In this document: piece by piece, positions 10,444 to 23,691 of the stretch | How positions within the stretch are numbered: position 1 is the first letter of the stretch | Layout: every line of letters starts with the position of its first letter | NCBI RefSeq assembly: GCF_001039355.2 | Contig: NW_019775751.1 | Location: forward strand, 4,292-66,291 | DNA length: 62,000 bases | Source of the DNA: Lingula anatina | Taxonomy: Eukaryota; Brachiopoda; Lingulata; Lingulida; Lingulidae | Direction: 5' to 3' | The notes under the pieces: generated by a model | The model's input: the letters and a program-made list of their open reading frames with translations, nothing else | Told to the model about the DNA's origin: nothing | Databases searched by the model: none | Translations under genes and position numbers: made by a program

Positions 10444-12958
10444 AAGAACATTGTTTGATTATAGTCTTGTTCATGTACGGAGTTAATCGAAGCCAAAAAC
10501 TTATTTTTTGCTTAATTTTTAAATTAAAAAGAGAACAATGTGGAATGCAATGAGTGTTTTGCTGAGACATTCACCAATGAGCTAATATGGAATGAACTTT
10601 GGTCATGAAGACTGTTGTTTTTTACAGAAATTCTAGCTGTGTTAACCAATTAATTCAACTGCTACGTGAAAAATGACTGTCAACACTTGGAAGGATATTA
10701 AATTCGAAATTTTAAAGAATTATTTGGTCTAAAGAACAAAAAGCAAGTGTGTAAATTACAGAAAGTGTCAAATGATATTTAGAACTTAACTCTGTAGAAT
10801 TTATATTCTGTTCCAACTCTGGAGGGAAATTTGTAACCCCAGTTGAATATGTCACGTTTGAAAACAGGAGGAATTTGTACTGTGCTGAATATGCTGTGAA
10901 AGGGAGGTGATAGAACACTTAATTGATACTTTATCCTTTATAGTGTGAAAAAATAAGATAAAAAACTATTGTAATTCTTTGAGAATTTAAAAAATATTTG
11001 AGGAAGGAAATGAGTCAGAAGTACAAATATTTACTGGGCAGTTGCTGTAGATATCAAAAATTTGAATTGTACTGTACTAAAAAATAACAAAAAATTTCCT
11101 AAATGTTTCTTAATTTGCAACATGCAGAAAAGGTTACTATTGACTACAGAAATACAAAAATATAGACATCCACCCACACATTTCATAAAAGAATAAAAAT
11201 AAAGTGAGAAGAGAGTGAAAATAAAGTGAGAAAACCTTTTTAATAACCCACCAAGCTGCTCACCTAGCCCATCAACTTAATGACCGTGATAACTTCTCGT
11301 TAACTCCCTGTAATATGATGTCATGACAGGGGGGACAGTGATAAATTCTGTCTTCACATACTTCCTGGGTTTGACATACATGGGTTGACTTGGACCATAG
11401 CAGCCATCTACTAGCACCCAAGCAGTGATATGTGTCAGTTGTTAGACCATAGAATCCATGTACCCTGAGCTCCAAATTTTAACAAACTTGCAGTTCATGC
11501 ACAAAGGTTCAGTGAATCAAAAAGCTAAGAAAAAAGCAAAAATTGTGAGCACCAATGCAGCTCCGTATTATACAGAAGATGGGGAAAACATATAGCGGGC
11601 TCTATTATTGTAAGTATTGATTGCAAGTCTTTTTTTAACTTGGAAGTGTGCAAAGAAGGTGATGCTAAGCATATAATCTGAATTTTTTTTGAAATTGGAG
11701 AATGAATAAATACCCTTACTGCACACAATGTGCAAGAAGCAATGTTGAAAAATGTAATAGTTCAGTACTGTGTAGATACTAGTGCTATATTATATAAAAG
11801 TAAAAAAGAAAATGACCATGTTAACAATTACTTAATTGGCAGCTTGAATCATGAACAGAATAAATTAGATGGACATTAGTGAGTCACTTTTTGTAATCAA
11901 AAGCATAAAGCAGACAAATAATCCTTGATGGGGTTGTCAAAATTTCTTATTTGTAAGAGACTGTGATGGTCAGACATTAAAGGGCAAACAAGCCACTGAC
12001 AACTTGTATCCGCCATATCAATCTTTTTTGAGGACAAGTATGATGCATTGGCTGTCTCTTTTCTGTGGCACTGTGGACATTGACGTCCCCGTGGTTGGAA
12101 AAAGATGTACTAGTACATGTAGTTACAGGAGCTTTGAAACTCAATAATGAATGGGAAACAGACATTTCATAGGTAACAATATTTGCTTCTTGCAGGAAGA
12201 AACATTTTGTAGTTTAAAAGTTGCAGTTCTTGTAATTCTTTCTTTGCCATTTGCCAATTCAAGGAGCAGCTCTCTACTCCTACCATCTTTAGAAATGGTT
12301 CTTTTTTGACAAAAATTAGGAGAGGTGATAGTTAAATAACAGAGCTGACTGTAAGTCTTTGATTGAAGTGCTAATGATGTATCAGCTGGTCCAGAAATGA
12401 TGTGTGTAATAGTAAATGATGACATTTATTGCTGATGGTTCACCCTGAGGGAGACAGAATATGGAGAAAGACATCAAAGGGAAGTATGAAGAGACCACTC
12501 ATTACTGGGCTGTGACAACCCCAGGCTGTTTCACCCCGATGTTCACTCTCTAATTCTTAGACTGAAAGAATTTAAACTTGAGCTGTTTTATCTTGAGTGT
12601 GGGCCTGCTCAGAAGCAGTTGGTTTGCAGATAAAAAAATGGTGGGCACTTGACAATGGCTTCTTGCCTCCCACGTGCACTGTCCTAGAAGGGGCGGGACA
12701 ATTAAATATCAGCATGCTTTCAAGTGTGTGGTGCCATATTTGATCTGCGGACTAGTTAGTCCGCGGAACAACTGGTTTTAATTAGGCCTCTTGAATCTAT
12801 TTATCTGAGACAAAGCATAGAGAAAAAAGAGCATTGCAAAGACAGTTTGGTTTTCTTGGTGTCATGGTGGTGATTAGAGATTTGTGGTATGTTAGGCTGT
12901 TCTGTTGTAACTTGAGTTTAACTGTTGGGGTTGCAGGATACTCTGGGAATCTTCATGG

Positions 12959-12994
<36 letters not shown>

Positions 12995-13697
12995 AGTACC
13001 TGCTGCTAATACTGTCTGGTACAGACAGGTGGGCTGTCACATAAATTCATACCAGGGAATTTTTTTCTCGGAATATGCCTTCTTCCATATGGACCTAAAA
13101 GACACCAAGATCAAAGGTTTCTACCACACTCCTGTCCTAAGGAAATACCAGTTTATAATACATCATCAATAAAAAGGGAGATTCAGGAAAGTGTTGTTCT
13201 CTAGGGTCACTGCAGAAATATCACAGAGTGATATTTGCTTTTAATTTGATTTTAAAAATTTGATGAAGTCAATCTCTTTCTCTCTCTCAAGTTTTCATAG
13301 ACTTTAAAGACTTGTTGCTCCCTGCCCATCATCCACTATGGCCTCTAGGTATGCACAGTCACCATAGACCAGGCTAGAAAATATACTGTATTATGATTTT
13401 ATAAAAAAATTATTTTTATTGAAAATTTGGTAGCAAAATTAAGATCCTGTCTGCATTTGCAGTAATGTTAGGTATTGATTGTGAGTGTCAATGTATAATG
13501 ATTAAAATCAAATTGACTAGTACGTCTTAGTATTATTTATTTATATATTTTGTGGTAGAGTAGGTGCAAATATAATTGGATTTATGGCTAATATGTTGGT
13601 TGTAAAAGCATATTGACATTAAACAATTTATGATATGTAGCATTAAGGTCTGGGCAACTCTCAGGAGAGAGGGATAGCAGGTAGGTGTACACATGGT

Positions 13698-13741
13698 TTG
13701 TTTTGTGTGTGTGTTTGTGTGTGTGTGTTTTTGTGTGTGTT

Positions 13742-13775
<34 letters not shown>

Positions 13776-13779
13776 TAAA

Positions 13780-13834
<55 letters not shown>
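13698..13834. repeat. GT then GA compound microsatellite, two blocks
   Basis: Alternating blocks of TG and GA repeats; open frames reading Thr-His or Leu-Ser repeats on the minus strand are artefacts of it. Confidence 0.9.
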
Positions 13835-15100
13835 ATTCATACAGACAAACAGATACGTGAAGCAAATATGGCCAACCCAGTTGAAAGCTTGCTGCATGAG
13901 AGAGAGAGAATTTACTACAAGTATCATGTGTAATTTATAACCCCAAAAGAGTGGGAGGACTTCATGTACTAGTAGATAACCCAGGAATTGTTTGAATAAG
14001 GCTGACAAATAGACATAGTAATCTGTTGAAGAGGGACACTGCCTTTAGCAAAAACAAAAATAAATGATTATGGGTTAACCCGGGTGTTCATTTGAACAAA
14101 GATGATTTGTAGTAGGAAATGTTTGCAGTGGGGGCAAAGACAGATAAATTACTTAATAATTGAGTTATTTTAAAGGAGCTACTCAATCTCAATTTGTCTG
14201 ATTTAAGAAAAGTTGGAATACATTACTGTCAGTTACCTGTAGAGAGTGCATTTAGCTTTGACTTTTTTTCCTGAAAAATATACAAAGATTCAAGTATTTT
14301 GTTAAAGTACTAGTATGTAGATTATACACTTGGCACATATTAATCTATGCCACTGTGGCAGACACTGCTAGAGATTTCTTTGTCCAGAAAGAATGTAAAT
14401 GTATAACAGCTTCTGAAGGAACCTCCACCCAGAGTACCCTTGATAGTTGCCTCCATTGTAGAGGTGTGAATAACGAAGCTCATTGCATAATTGAGGGAAC
14501 GATAGAGGTAGCAAGGCAAGGCTTTGAATACTCTCGTCAATTTTTTTTTAAATAAAAAGGGTATAACATTGCAATAGTGGTGAAATATCTGTGTTGGTAT
14601 GGGGTGCATAAATGTTTTATTAAAAACTATGTACCAAATTGACCTTTGCTAACTGGACCAGGTGAAAATATTAACTGTGATCAATGACAGAACAAGATTT
14701 TTTAAAGTTTTTTTTTTCTGTGACATATGAAGCAAAAAAGAATCAGTAAATATAATTCATATGTAAAGTATTGTACAATTTTTCCATGCCAGAATTGAAT
14801 GTCTTCAAGATTCCTTTATAATTTGATACAAAATTATATGCAAGCATGGATTTTGCCTGCTGTCTCTCCCCTAAAGTTAAAAGGGTCATAAAATCCCTCT
14901 CTTGTGTTTGTGTCTCAGCCTGGTCTTCCCCAGGTCCTAAATACCTGTGTCTCCTACTACACTGGTATTCTCACCTGGAGACTGTGGACAGAGAGACACA
15001 CACACACAGAGAGAATTAAGATCAGGTAAACAGAGTGTGGATGAGGTTTGGGCTGTAGTTTGGTGACTAATTATTGTCTTAAGGAGTATGGGTTCAACCG

Positions 15101-15136
<36 letters not shown>

Positions 15137-16789
15137 ACTAGCATGTGTGTATTTGTTGATGTTTAGACACTATGTTTTGGTATGTTAACACTTAATGACT
15201 TTATGATTGAGATATCTGCTTGCAAAACTACATATATTCTAATTATTTACATTCAGTTTCTTTATACATGTCGATTACATGCCAAAATGTGTGGTATTTT
15301 TCGCAGATACATATTTCCCAATGCACTAGACTTACACATAGTATTTTCTAACGTGATATAGTTGTGAAGTTGCCTCAGGAATACATTTACTAGTAGAGAC
15401 AGATGTGATCAGTGATTTTATGACTGGGATGATGCTTGGCTGTCTCAACTGTTGCAATTACTATTTCGCATCTTGGTGCAATTCTAGTTGCACCCAAGTT
15501 CCTCAGTGTTTTATACATAAATATGTTTTACCTTTATCTGAACTCACAGATTTACTTTAACGTAGTTAAGTTTCCAGCAAATTTAAAAGATCACCTTATT
15601 TATCTAAAATAAATTTACAGAAAATATATATTTCCTTTTTTTATGGTTAAATTTCCCCATTTATTTAGTTCAAAAATTTGATATGGTTTGATCAGTACAG
15701 CTATCAGTCCAAAAGTAATTATAACCTGTGAAGAATAAGCTCAGATGATGTAGTCAACAAAAAATAGAGCTAAGATAATAATAGGATGAATCATGACACA
15801 TCTCATAAATCACAATAGGAAACAACATGTAATCAATTTCAATTATAACAAAAGTAATAGTGCCCACATATGCTTGAGCCACAAGCATTAATCATCATAG
15901 ACACTTCATTACACCATATAATATATGGTTATCTGACAGCCCCACAGTGCAGGTCTTACTTCATTTTATGCTTACATTGTCATTACTTTGTGTGTGTGTG
16001 TGGGGGGGGGGGGGAAGAGACGGGACATGATGAATGCCAAGAGAAAGACTGGGTCAAACAGGGTGTGTGGTCCGCTGATGGCACTGGGTGCCTTAAGTAG
16101 AGATGCACCAGTGCAATTGTTGCACATTGTTGCATCTGAAAATTAATAATAAATGATAAAAATTAAGCTTGCATTAAAAAAAAAACACAAGGAATGGTAA
16201 CCTGTGTTTGAGTAAATTTAGTTCATAATACAAACTAAAACAACTGCATCTTTACATTTCACAGCTAAAAGGATATTGTACATGTGAACAAATACTGGAT
16301 TTTCATTCGAAAAAAAAAGCCAACAGTTTCTGTGCCTAAATTAACCCAGTTTTTACTACTAAAAATACCTGCATCTTTCCTTATCACAGCCAGCGCTGAG
16401 TATTGATGAGTTTGAACCAGTTACCCCAGCCTTTGAAAAGAAGGTGAAATAATACACCAAATTTTATCAATAAGTTGCATTGTGCGGGTTCAGATGGCTG
16501 CATTGTGTGGCAATCGGGTTTAATAACATCATAGTGAGGTCCAAAGCTTGTAGCGTGAAGATTTGAAGGGCTGTCCGCCTCTTTTGAATGAAAGGACCTT
16601 ACAAAGAGGTGTGTGTGTTCAGTAAACAGTTCACAGTGTTAGATAGGAGTTTACTACAGCTGCACATCAACAATGGCGAAAATCATATTCATAAGCAACT
16701 GCCTTTTAGGCTGAGGGCATTTCATATGTTTATTATAAGGCATATGGTTATAATGTCTCAGGGGAGAAACAACTCAGCTTTGATTTGAT

Positions 16790-17060
16790 GGACAAAAATG
16801 ACTTGAAATGACATTGGAAATGAACAGAAATGACAAAAAATTGATATTATAGGGAGAATTATATGTCACAGACGAAATGCTGGATTGACCAGATGTGACA
16901 CAAGACGGGACGCTGCAGTGTGTGATAGGTTTGCAAAGTTTATGTTCAAATGGACATGAAATGAAAAGCAAGAGCATGACATGAAATGAATTAGTGTGAA
17001 ATGAACAAATACGAAATGAATGAAAGTGAAATGAACATAGGTGGAAATGGTCGCTGAAAT
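16790..17060. repeat. Degenerate GAAATGA-rich repeat tract
   Basis: The heptamer GAAATGA, or close variants such as GAAATGAAC, recurs at irregular spacing, most densely at 16970-17050. It looks like a decayed short tandem repeat. The 120-codon minus-strand frame over it is Ser/His/Phe-rich and not credible as a gene. Confidence 0.55.
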
Positions 17061-17917
17061 GTAGGCCTACCTGTGAAACTAACAACACTGTGAAACTGAC
17101 ATCTGAATGAAGACGAAGCAAATGTAGAAGATTCAATTGGGAAGTTCAACTTAGTTTTGTTTTTACACCTTTCACAAAGTGCACAGCTGATTGGACTGTG
17201 ATGAAGATTTTACCCTATGCTGACGTGACATCGGATCACTTGAGGACTATCATTATCAAACTGGATCAAGGGCATTTTTTTAAAGGACTGCTTTATGAAC
17301 ACCACTTCTAGCCCTGTGCCATTAATTTCCAATTTAGTTCACGATATAACAGCAAATGAAGCTGAACCACCTGTGTCCTTGTTAAATATACCTGGAGTCA
17401 ACACAGCTTAACAGGGTGGAAATTAAGGTGACAAACCCCGGGTATGAATATTGACCAACTGAGGCAAATTTGCACCTTTTGTTGACTGACCAATTTTCAC
17501 CACATTCATTTACCTTGAGGATTTAAACTTGATGGTCAGGTCAAGCGGGGCGATTTCCGATCTGATCTCGGGGACCTTGGCTTAATACTACAATAATCCC
17601 TCAGTGGACTTTAATGAGTGGGCGTGAGAGGAGGTTTTCTGACCATTATGAGGGTGGGTTCCGGGAGGAGAAGAGATCAGTAAGAGAAGTCACCACCCAT
17701 AAATCACTTTTAATTATAATTATCACTTATTTTGTGAGCTCATGTGACAAGAGAGGGTTTATAAAGAGAGGAAGAGATCAAGTTTATTGCCGCATATTCA
17801 TAATAGTAATCCTAAGCAGTGATAAACCAAGGGATTTTACAAGCAGAGGGAGTACTCGGGAAGACAACTGGGATATAACACAGCATTCTCTTTTATCTCA
17901 TCGTCACTCTTTGGACC

Positions 17918-17945
17918 ATGGGTGCTCGTGAGTCGACATTTGCCT
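17918..17945 (+). CDS. Candidate alternative first coding exon 1b (myristoylation-type N-terminus)
   Basis: ATG at 17918 sits in a strong context (ACCATGG) and gives nine residues, MGARESTFA. The exon ends T|GTGAGT at 17945 in phase 1, compatible with E2 and creating Leu. Gly2 and Ser6 fit the N-myristoylation consensus, and vertebrate SRCIN1 also begins MGNAPS. The case rests on start context, donor and phase only; nine codons could arise by chance. Nearby a diverged second copy of the same donor region occurs without the ATG. Confidence 0.3.
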
Positions 17946-18215
17946 GTGAGTATTATGAATTTTTTTTTTCACATGACATGAGTTAACAATTAAAGGCTCT
18001 ATAAACAACTGCCTTGATAAATTAAATACTATGAGCGACAGTCTCCTCCCCCCTAAAAAAGGCTGTAGTACCTTTGCTCGTGGGTCAGCATTTGTCTGTG
18101 AGTATTATGAAAATTTCTTTTTCGTGAGAGTTAACAATTTGAGTCTCTTGAAACAATAGCATTTAAAACTTAATGAGCCACATCTGCTTTCCTCCCCCCC
18201 CTTTCAAAAAAAAAA
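17924..18215. repeat. Diverged tandem duplication, two units of about 150 bp
   Basis: TGCTCGTGAGTCGACATTTG (from 17924) is echoed by TGCTCGTGGGTCAGCATTTG (from about 18076). Both are followed by CTGTGAGTATTATGA, GAGTTAACAATT and a C-rich patch. The donor-like sequence of candidate exon 1b is therefore duplicated. Confidence 0.6.
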
Positions 18216-18550
18216 AAAAAAACTGCTGTACCTTAGGAAAAAATTTATACCTTCATCATCATAATTTCAGCCAATCAGAAGAAAGCTCTTGTCATCACAG
18301 CATCTTGTCTGAGTCTATTTCATTTGTCAAAGCTTGTTGATCAATTTACCGTAAAATTGAGCACCCTTTGTAGACAGCCTTGTGAACTGTGTAATCGGAT
18401 ATACTAGTCTTATCTGTTTGTTGAGTAGGGGGAGGGAGTGCTTGAATGGCTATGATTTTATTTGTCGGTTTTGTCTGCCTTAGTGCTCTTGTGACTCATC
18501 TCTTAAGTCTTTGAGGAGTAGTGTCAAGATTTTGGTTCTCCGCACTCGCA

Positions 18551-18592
18551 CGCGCGCGCGCGCGTGTGTGTGTGTGTGTGTGTGTGTGTGTC
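18551..18592. repeat. (CG)n/(GT)n microsatellite
   Basis: A CG run passes directly into a GT run. Open frames across it on both strands are artefacts. Confidence 0.9.
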
Positions 18593-19555
18593 TGCAGATG
18601 CATGTGTACTGGCATAAATGTTTGTAAGTGTGTGTATATTGCCTTGATGTATGTACGAGTGTGTGTGCATGTGTTTATATGTAGGTGCATATGTAGCTGC
18701 TTATATTTAAGTATCTGTGTTCACTAACAACTGAACCAAGGCTGTGAACTAAATTAATTGAATTCTCCATATGATCTGTCTGCACCATGTGGGAGAGTAC
18801 ACTTATCCCACAACCAGATACAACATTGAATGGTGCTTTGTGAACTGTGTAATTGAATATACAAATCTAACCTGTCATTTTCTTTTATGATTGATTATAA
18901 TCAGAAAACCATGTCAGCTGATGATCAGCTAGGTAGACATTAACAGTGAAGGATACCACAACAGTTTTCATGCCACTATGAAATGCACTCCTTGACACTA
19001 CATCCTTGCCTCTTCACTAGATGTGATCTCTTCTGTGAAAAAGACTGTATAGATGAATGAATGCAATCCAGTAATAGAATATCTTTAGAAAGAAGTTTCT
19101 GTTTTCTCAACCAAGGCAGTCAGTTTTTGTACACATTTTTTTCTTCTTATTTTGTCAACAACAAAAATGTACTGGCTAACTTTGAATACATAAAGCTCTT
19201 CTAATCCAGGCACAGAAAATCAAAGATGTTTTTTTCACAAGGCTATACATTTCTGAACAGAGGTTTAAAGTCAGCTACATAAGTGTACCGACTGACTTTT
19301 GATAACATTTTTATCTTGAGTAATTTGTCAAGAGTCTGTGGAACTAAAATTAGCCAAATTACAAAGGTTTCTTTCATAAAAACCTCTTACTAATTCTTCT
19401 TGTTAGCAGCAGGTCTATTTTCTCCCTGGGTGTCCTAGAAGAACTGATAGCTACTTCAGACATAATCAATTTGACAAGTGCTGTATAGATGTGTTCACAT
19501 CAAGACCAAATTAGGGCTGAAATAAAGCTCATTGACGTTTTTCTGTTCTTATCAG

Positions 19556-19672
19556 GGGTAGGATAAGTCAGCTATGGGTGACAAAGTATTTTTTAAACTA
19601 GACCCAGATGACATACGAACTCCCATGAGCTCTGAAAAACTTAAACCCCCTATGAATCAATCTAGCCAACAG
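19556..19672 (+). CDS. Candidate alternative first coding exon 1c, phase 0
   Basis: An acceptor (pyrimidine-rich, ATCAG, AG at 19554-19555) is followed by an in-frame TAG, then ATG 19574 opening 33 codons of protein-like composition (MGDKVFFKLDPDD start, QSSQQ end). The frame closes at CAG|GTGATG, 19672. Because this exit is phase 0 it cannot join E2 (that would give TAA). It would join E3 or E4 in frame, skipping E2. No family match is recognised, so it could equally be chance or belong to an unrecognised transcript. Confidence 0.35.
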
Positions 19673-19903
19673 GTGATGTCATTTAATTGATTACCAGTAT
19701 AGGTTTTTCCTGTTGTGATCACGCCAACAAGCAGTGACACACACTCCGAAATTTGGGGTACCTTGTCCTCCTAAAATCAATATTTTTTCCTCTAACTTCA
19801 TTAGAAAGATTATGTAACAAGTGAGAGTCTTTTGTGATACATTATGTGAGGAATGCATATGTGGGTGGGGGAAGTGGACTTAATTGTTTCTTGAACACTT
19901 CTA

Positions 19904-20429
19904 GTGTTAGTGACTTGGTATTAGTCTGAATATTGTATCCCTAGAAAGTGGCGCCATCGTGTGTCATTTTGCTTTAACCAAGTCACCAAATCAATGATTA
20001 TTGAGAGTAGAAAGTAATGGGCTCTCTAGTTGTAAATGAGACCCATAAAGATGCTGTGCATTCAACTTTTAATATTGATTTCATTCTCAGATTCCCTCAT
20101 TAAAATTTAAGTGCATAACTAGAAGGACCAACAATGGATTTAATAGCATTACGCTGCGGGCATTGAGTTATAATTAGCCATTATACTTTGTGAAGAGGGA
20201 AGCTTACAAAGGTTTTCGTAAAATTAGATTGCTAAGCCTTGTGCAGCTTGTCAATGATTTATATTGGGAAAATATTAAAACTTGTGTCCTTAAAGCATGC
20301 CGCAGCTGGGAACATGAATGGAGAATCAAATTGATTGAAGTAGTAAAGGCTGAAGTGTCTTTGGTACTGTCTTGTTTCCATGTAAGCATGTGCTACACAA
20401 ACAGACCAATGTACTTGCAATTTTTTAAA

Positions 20430-20476
<47 letters not shown>

Positions 20477-20830
20477 AATAAATAAATAAAAATAATAAAA
20501 GAAGAATAGTAATATGATACTTTTTTAAAGAAGTTGTTATAGTTGCAGTTTCCCTATCAAAATTTACCACTTTTTCACTTAATTCTTAAATTTTGAGTTC
20601 TAATAATAACAGTATTAGAATTAAAAAAGCCAGAGCAAAAGCAGACAAAATTTAGATTCATCTTTTAAAAATCTCTGACTGTCGCAGTCCTCAAAGCTTG
20701 TCTTGGCAGTGGCTGCCGTAGCCTGTATAATTGATATCGATGAAAAAGTGACCCGGAGTTAAAATTCAAATATAAATCAATAGCCTGGCAAATTAAGTGG
20801 TTACAAGCAAATAGTGACTTATTATTAAAC
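19904..20830. repeat. Left copy of a ~0.93-kb allelic overlap
   Basis: Recurs at 20976-21910 with a few SNPs and different TAA/AAAT microsatellite lengths. The copies are separated by unique sequence and an n at 20833. A 90-odd codon open frame present in both starts at a non-ATG codon and ends in poly-Ile from the microsatellite, so it is not annotated. Confidence 0.85.
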
Positions 20831-20832
20831 CA

Positions 20833-20833
20833 N
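20833..20833. other. Single-n contig junction
   Basis: Lies immediately after the left copy (19904-20830). The right contig begins with about 140 bases absent from the left contig before the shared sequence starts. Confidence 0.8.
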
Positions 20834-20975
20834 CGGTTTCACATATTGGGATTTTCAAAGTGTGACTTTGAAGTTCCACGGGCTTGTTTATTATTGCATC
20901 AAAATTGGCAAAATGACCTCTTTTGCATCCTTTTTTCTGTTATTTTGTCTGTACATTTGACAGCTTTGCTGCCTT

Positions 20976-21503
20976 GTGTTAGTGACTTGGTATTACTGTC
21001 TGAATATTGTGTTCCCAGAAAGTGGCGCCCTCGTGTGTCATTTTGCTTTAACCAAGTCACCAAATCAATGATTATTGAGAGTAGAAAGTAATGGGCTCTC
21101 TAGTTGTAAATGAGACCCATAAAGATGCTGTGCATTCAACTTTTAATATTGATTTCATTCTCAGATTCCCTCATTAAAATTTAAGTGCAAAACTAGAAGG
21201 ACCAACAATGGATTTAATAGCATTACGCTGCGGGCATTGAGTTATAATTAGCCATTATACTTTGTGAAGAGGGAAGCTTACAAAGGTTTTCGTAAAATTA
21301 GATTGCTAAGCCTTGTGCAGCTTGTCAATGATTTATATTGGGAAAATATTAAAACTTGTGTCCTTAAAGCATGCCGCAGCTGGGAACATGAATGGAGAAT
21401 CAAATTGATTGAAGTAGTAAAGGCTGAAGTGTCTTTGGTACTGTCTTGTTTCCATGTAAGCATGTGCTACACAAACAGACCAATGTACTTGCAATTTTTT
21501 AAA

Positions 21504-21573
<70 letters not shown>

Positions 21574-21910
21574 AAATAATAAAAGAAGAATAGTAATATG
21601 ATACTTTTTAAAGTTGTTATAGTTGCAGTTTCCCTATCAAAATTTACCACTTTTTCACTTAATTCTTAAATTTTGAGTTCTAATAATAACAGTATTAGAA
21701 TTAAAAAAGCCAGAGCAAAAGCAGACAAAATTTAGATTCATCTTTTAAAAATCTCTGACTGTCGCAGTCCTCAATGCTTGTCTTGGCAGTGGCTGCCGTA
21801 GCCTGTATAATTGATATCGATGAAAAAATGACCCGGAGTTAAAATTCAAATATAAATCAATAGCCTGGCAAATTAAGTGGTTACAAGCAAATAGTGACTT
21901 ATTATTAAAC
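20976..21910. repeat. Right copy of the ~0.93-kb allelic overlap
   Basis: Aligns with 19904-20830; differences include GTATCCCTAG/GTGTTCCCAG and the TAA and AAAT repeat lengths. Single-copy sequence resumes after 21910. Confidence 0.85.
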
Positions 21911-22183
21911 TGAAGAGAGTGGTATTGATTTGTCAAATGTTAGCATTCTCACCCTAACTGTATTTAGAGAGAAAATATTGACTTCTTGTGCTAATGAAGA
22001 TAGTTTTGTTGCCACTGGTTCAGTTTTACATGTGGGAAGATTTATTGTTTGTCACTTTTCAAGGGTGTTGATTAATTTTGAACTTTTCAATTTCTACTTT
22101 TGAAAGCATCAACCATGATGAGAGCTCTCCTCCTATTCACATTCATTCAACATGAATGACAATACTATACAGGCTTTCTTCTG

Positions 22184-22444
22184 TCAGACTTTTCAAGGGT
22201 GATTAAAACTTGCACTGGCTTTTTCCAATCCTAATAAAGCTATTATTTGATCACAAGCAAAATATTATGAAAGCTTACATGTAAACCTATGGTCAGCCAA
22301 CTCTCCATCTGACTGAGCAGAAGTATTGTTATTGTTATCTTTTAACCTAATGAAATTTTAGCTTTATATTTTATTTAAGAAACTATGCTTTTCAGACTAA
22401 GCATTTCTGATGAAAACAATGTATTCGGAGCACGTGGTTCTGAG
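22184..22444. repeat. Left copy of a ~0.26-kb allelic overlap
   Basis: Starts at TCAGACTTTTCAAGGG and ends at GTGGTTCTGAG directly before the n at 22445. Repeated at 22455-22709 with a 6-base indel and few SNPs. Confidence 0.85.
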
Positions 22445-22445
22445 N
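22445..22445. other. Single-n contig junction
   Basis: Separates 22184-22444 from its copy at 22455-22709. Confidence 0.85.
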
Positions 22446-22454
22446 TAACTTCTC

Positions 22455-22709
22455 TCAGACTTTTCAAGGGTGATTAAAACTTGCACTGGCTTTTTCCAAT
22501 CCTAATAAAGCTATTATTTGATCACAAGCAAAATATTATGAAAGCTTACATGTAAACCTATGGTCAGCCAACTCTCCATCTGACTGAGCAGAAGTATTGT
22601 TATTGTTATCTTTTAACCTAATGAAATTTTAGCTTTATATTTTATTTAAGAAACTATGCTTTTCAGACTAAGCTTTTCTGATGATTTATTTGGAGCACGT
22701 GGTTCTGAG
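22455..22709. repeat. Right copy of the ~0.26-kb allelic overlap
   Basis: Matches 22184-22444 nearly base for base; continues into single-copy sequence at 22710. Confidence 0.85.
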
Positions 22710-22763
22710 TGGATTTTTGCAACAACAACAACAGAGATAATTATGAGATAGATAAATGATTTT

Positions 22764-23627
22764 AGTTGAAAGAGACAGATATAGAATTTGACACACCTAA
22801 TCTACTTTGTGTTGTCAGAATGAACATCTTTCTTCCATCAAGTTTTTAGATTTTAATTAATGAGGTGTAATAATCAGCATTACCACCTATGTAAGTTTTA
22901 TAATGTTTTTAAATGATTTAAGTAAGAGCAAAATGGGAGTGAGAACCATCAACTAAGATAAATGAAGATAAATAGGCATTTGTGGATTCACCTTATGGCT
23001 TTGAAATGGGTGAAAACAGTTACATAGGGTAACACTACATAAATTAAAGCTGACATTTTTTATTATGTCTTTTGTGTTTAAAAATCACTGTTAATAGTTT
23101 GTGGTGACTGAACAATAATTGGAGTCTGAAATTGGAGGCATGTTACTGCATACAGACACTCCATTAGTTTTATTTTAAACCAAAAACACAAAGTTTACAT
23201 AGATAAAGATCCAGATTTATTAGATTTATAAGGGACCTACAACAATTTATGGATGACAATCTGTCAAGCAGTCTTTCTATTATGGACTCCATTATGTCAT
23301 GCAGAGCCCTAGAAGTTAAAACAATAAATCATCTTTTATTAAGGACAAGTTTCAGATGTTGAATTATTGTTGATTCAGAACTTTTATTGATAAATGTGAT
23401 GTAAACAGTGGCAGCGACAGTCAGCCTGCACCTCGTGGAAATTGATTCCAGTCACAGCCAATCACCCGGAAAGAGGAAAGACCGAGGATGAAATGTTTCA
23501 GACATTGGGCTTGCAGCTGTAAAATATTCTTTGTCATAGCCATCAGCTTTTTTTTTCCAAGAAAAACATTTTATGATTAATGTGAAATCTTAAAAACTGA
23601 AATAGATCCAGAAAAAAATTTGGGGTT

Positions 23628-23691
<64 letters not shown>

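Larger units (their letters stand above)
9336..16789. other. AT-rich intron with microsatellites, no gene recognised
   Basis: Holds GA/CAGA repeats (10337-10443), GA (12961-12993), compound GT/GA (13698-13834), GT (15102-15135) and GT/G (15989-16014). A perfect small hairpin lies at 12748-12763 (CGGACTA and its complement separated by 2 bases). The open frames here are mostly translations of the dinucleotide repeats. No tRNA, rRNA or protein domain was recognised. Confidence 0.6.

Noticed and set aside
13081-13172. Possible small exon near an in-frame ATG at 13090
   Set aside because: No convincing donor; the 27-codon frame runs to a stop with no family resemblance.
10235-14008. Minus-strand open frames rich in Leu-Ser or Thr-His repeats
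   Set aside because: They are translations of GA and GT microsatellites.
17614-17679. 22-codon ATG exon ending AGATCA|GTAAGA in phase 0
   Set aside because: Donor is good and it could join E3 in frame, but there is no in-frame support beyond length and it overlaps the leader of candidate exon 1b; too weak to annotate.
20190-21545. A 90-odd codon frame found twice (20190 and 21264), ending in poly-Ile
   Set aside because: Starts at GTG not ATG, ends in a TAA microsatellite, and is duplicated only because the contigs overlap; no domain.
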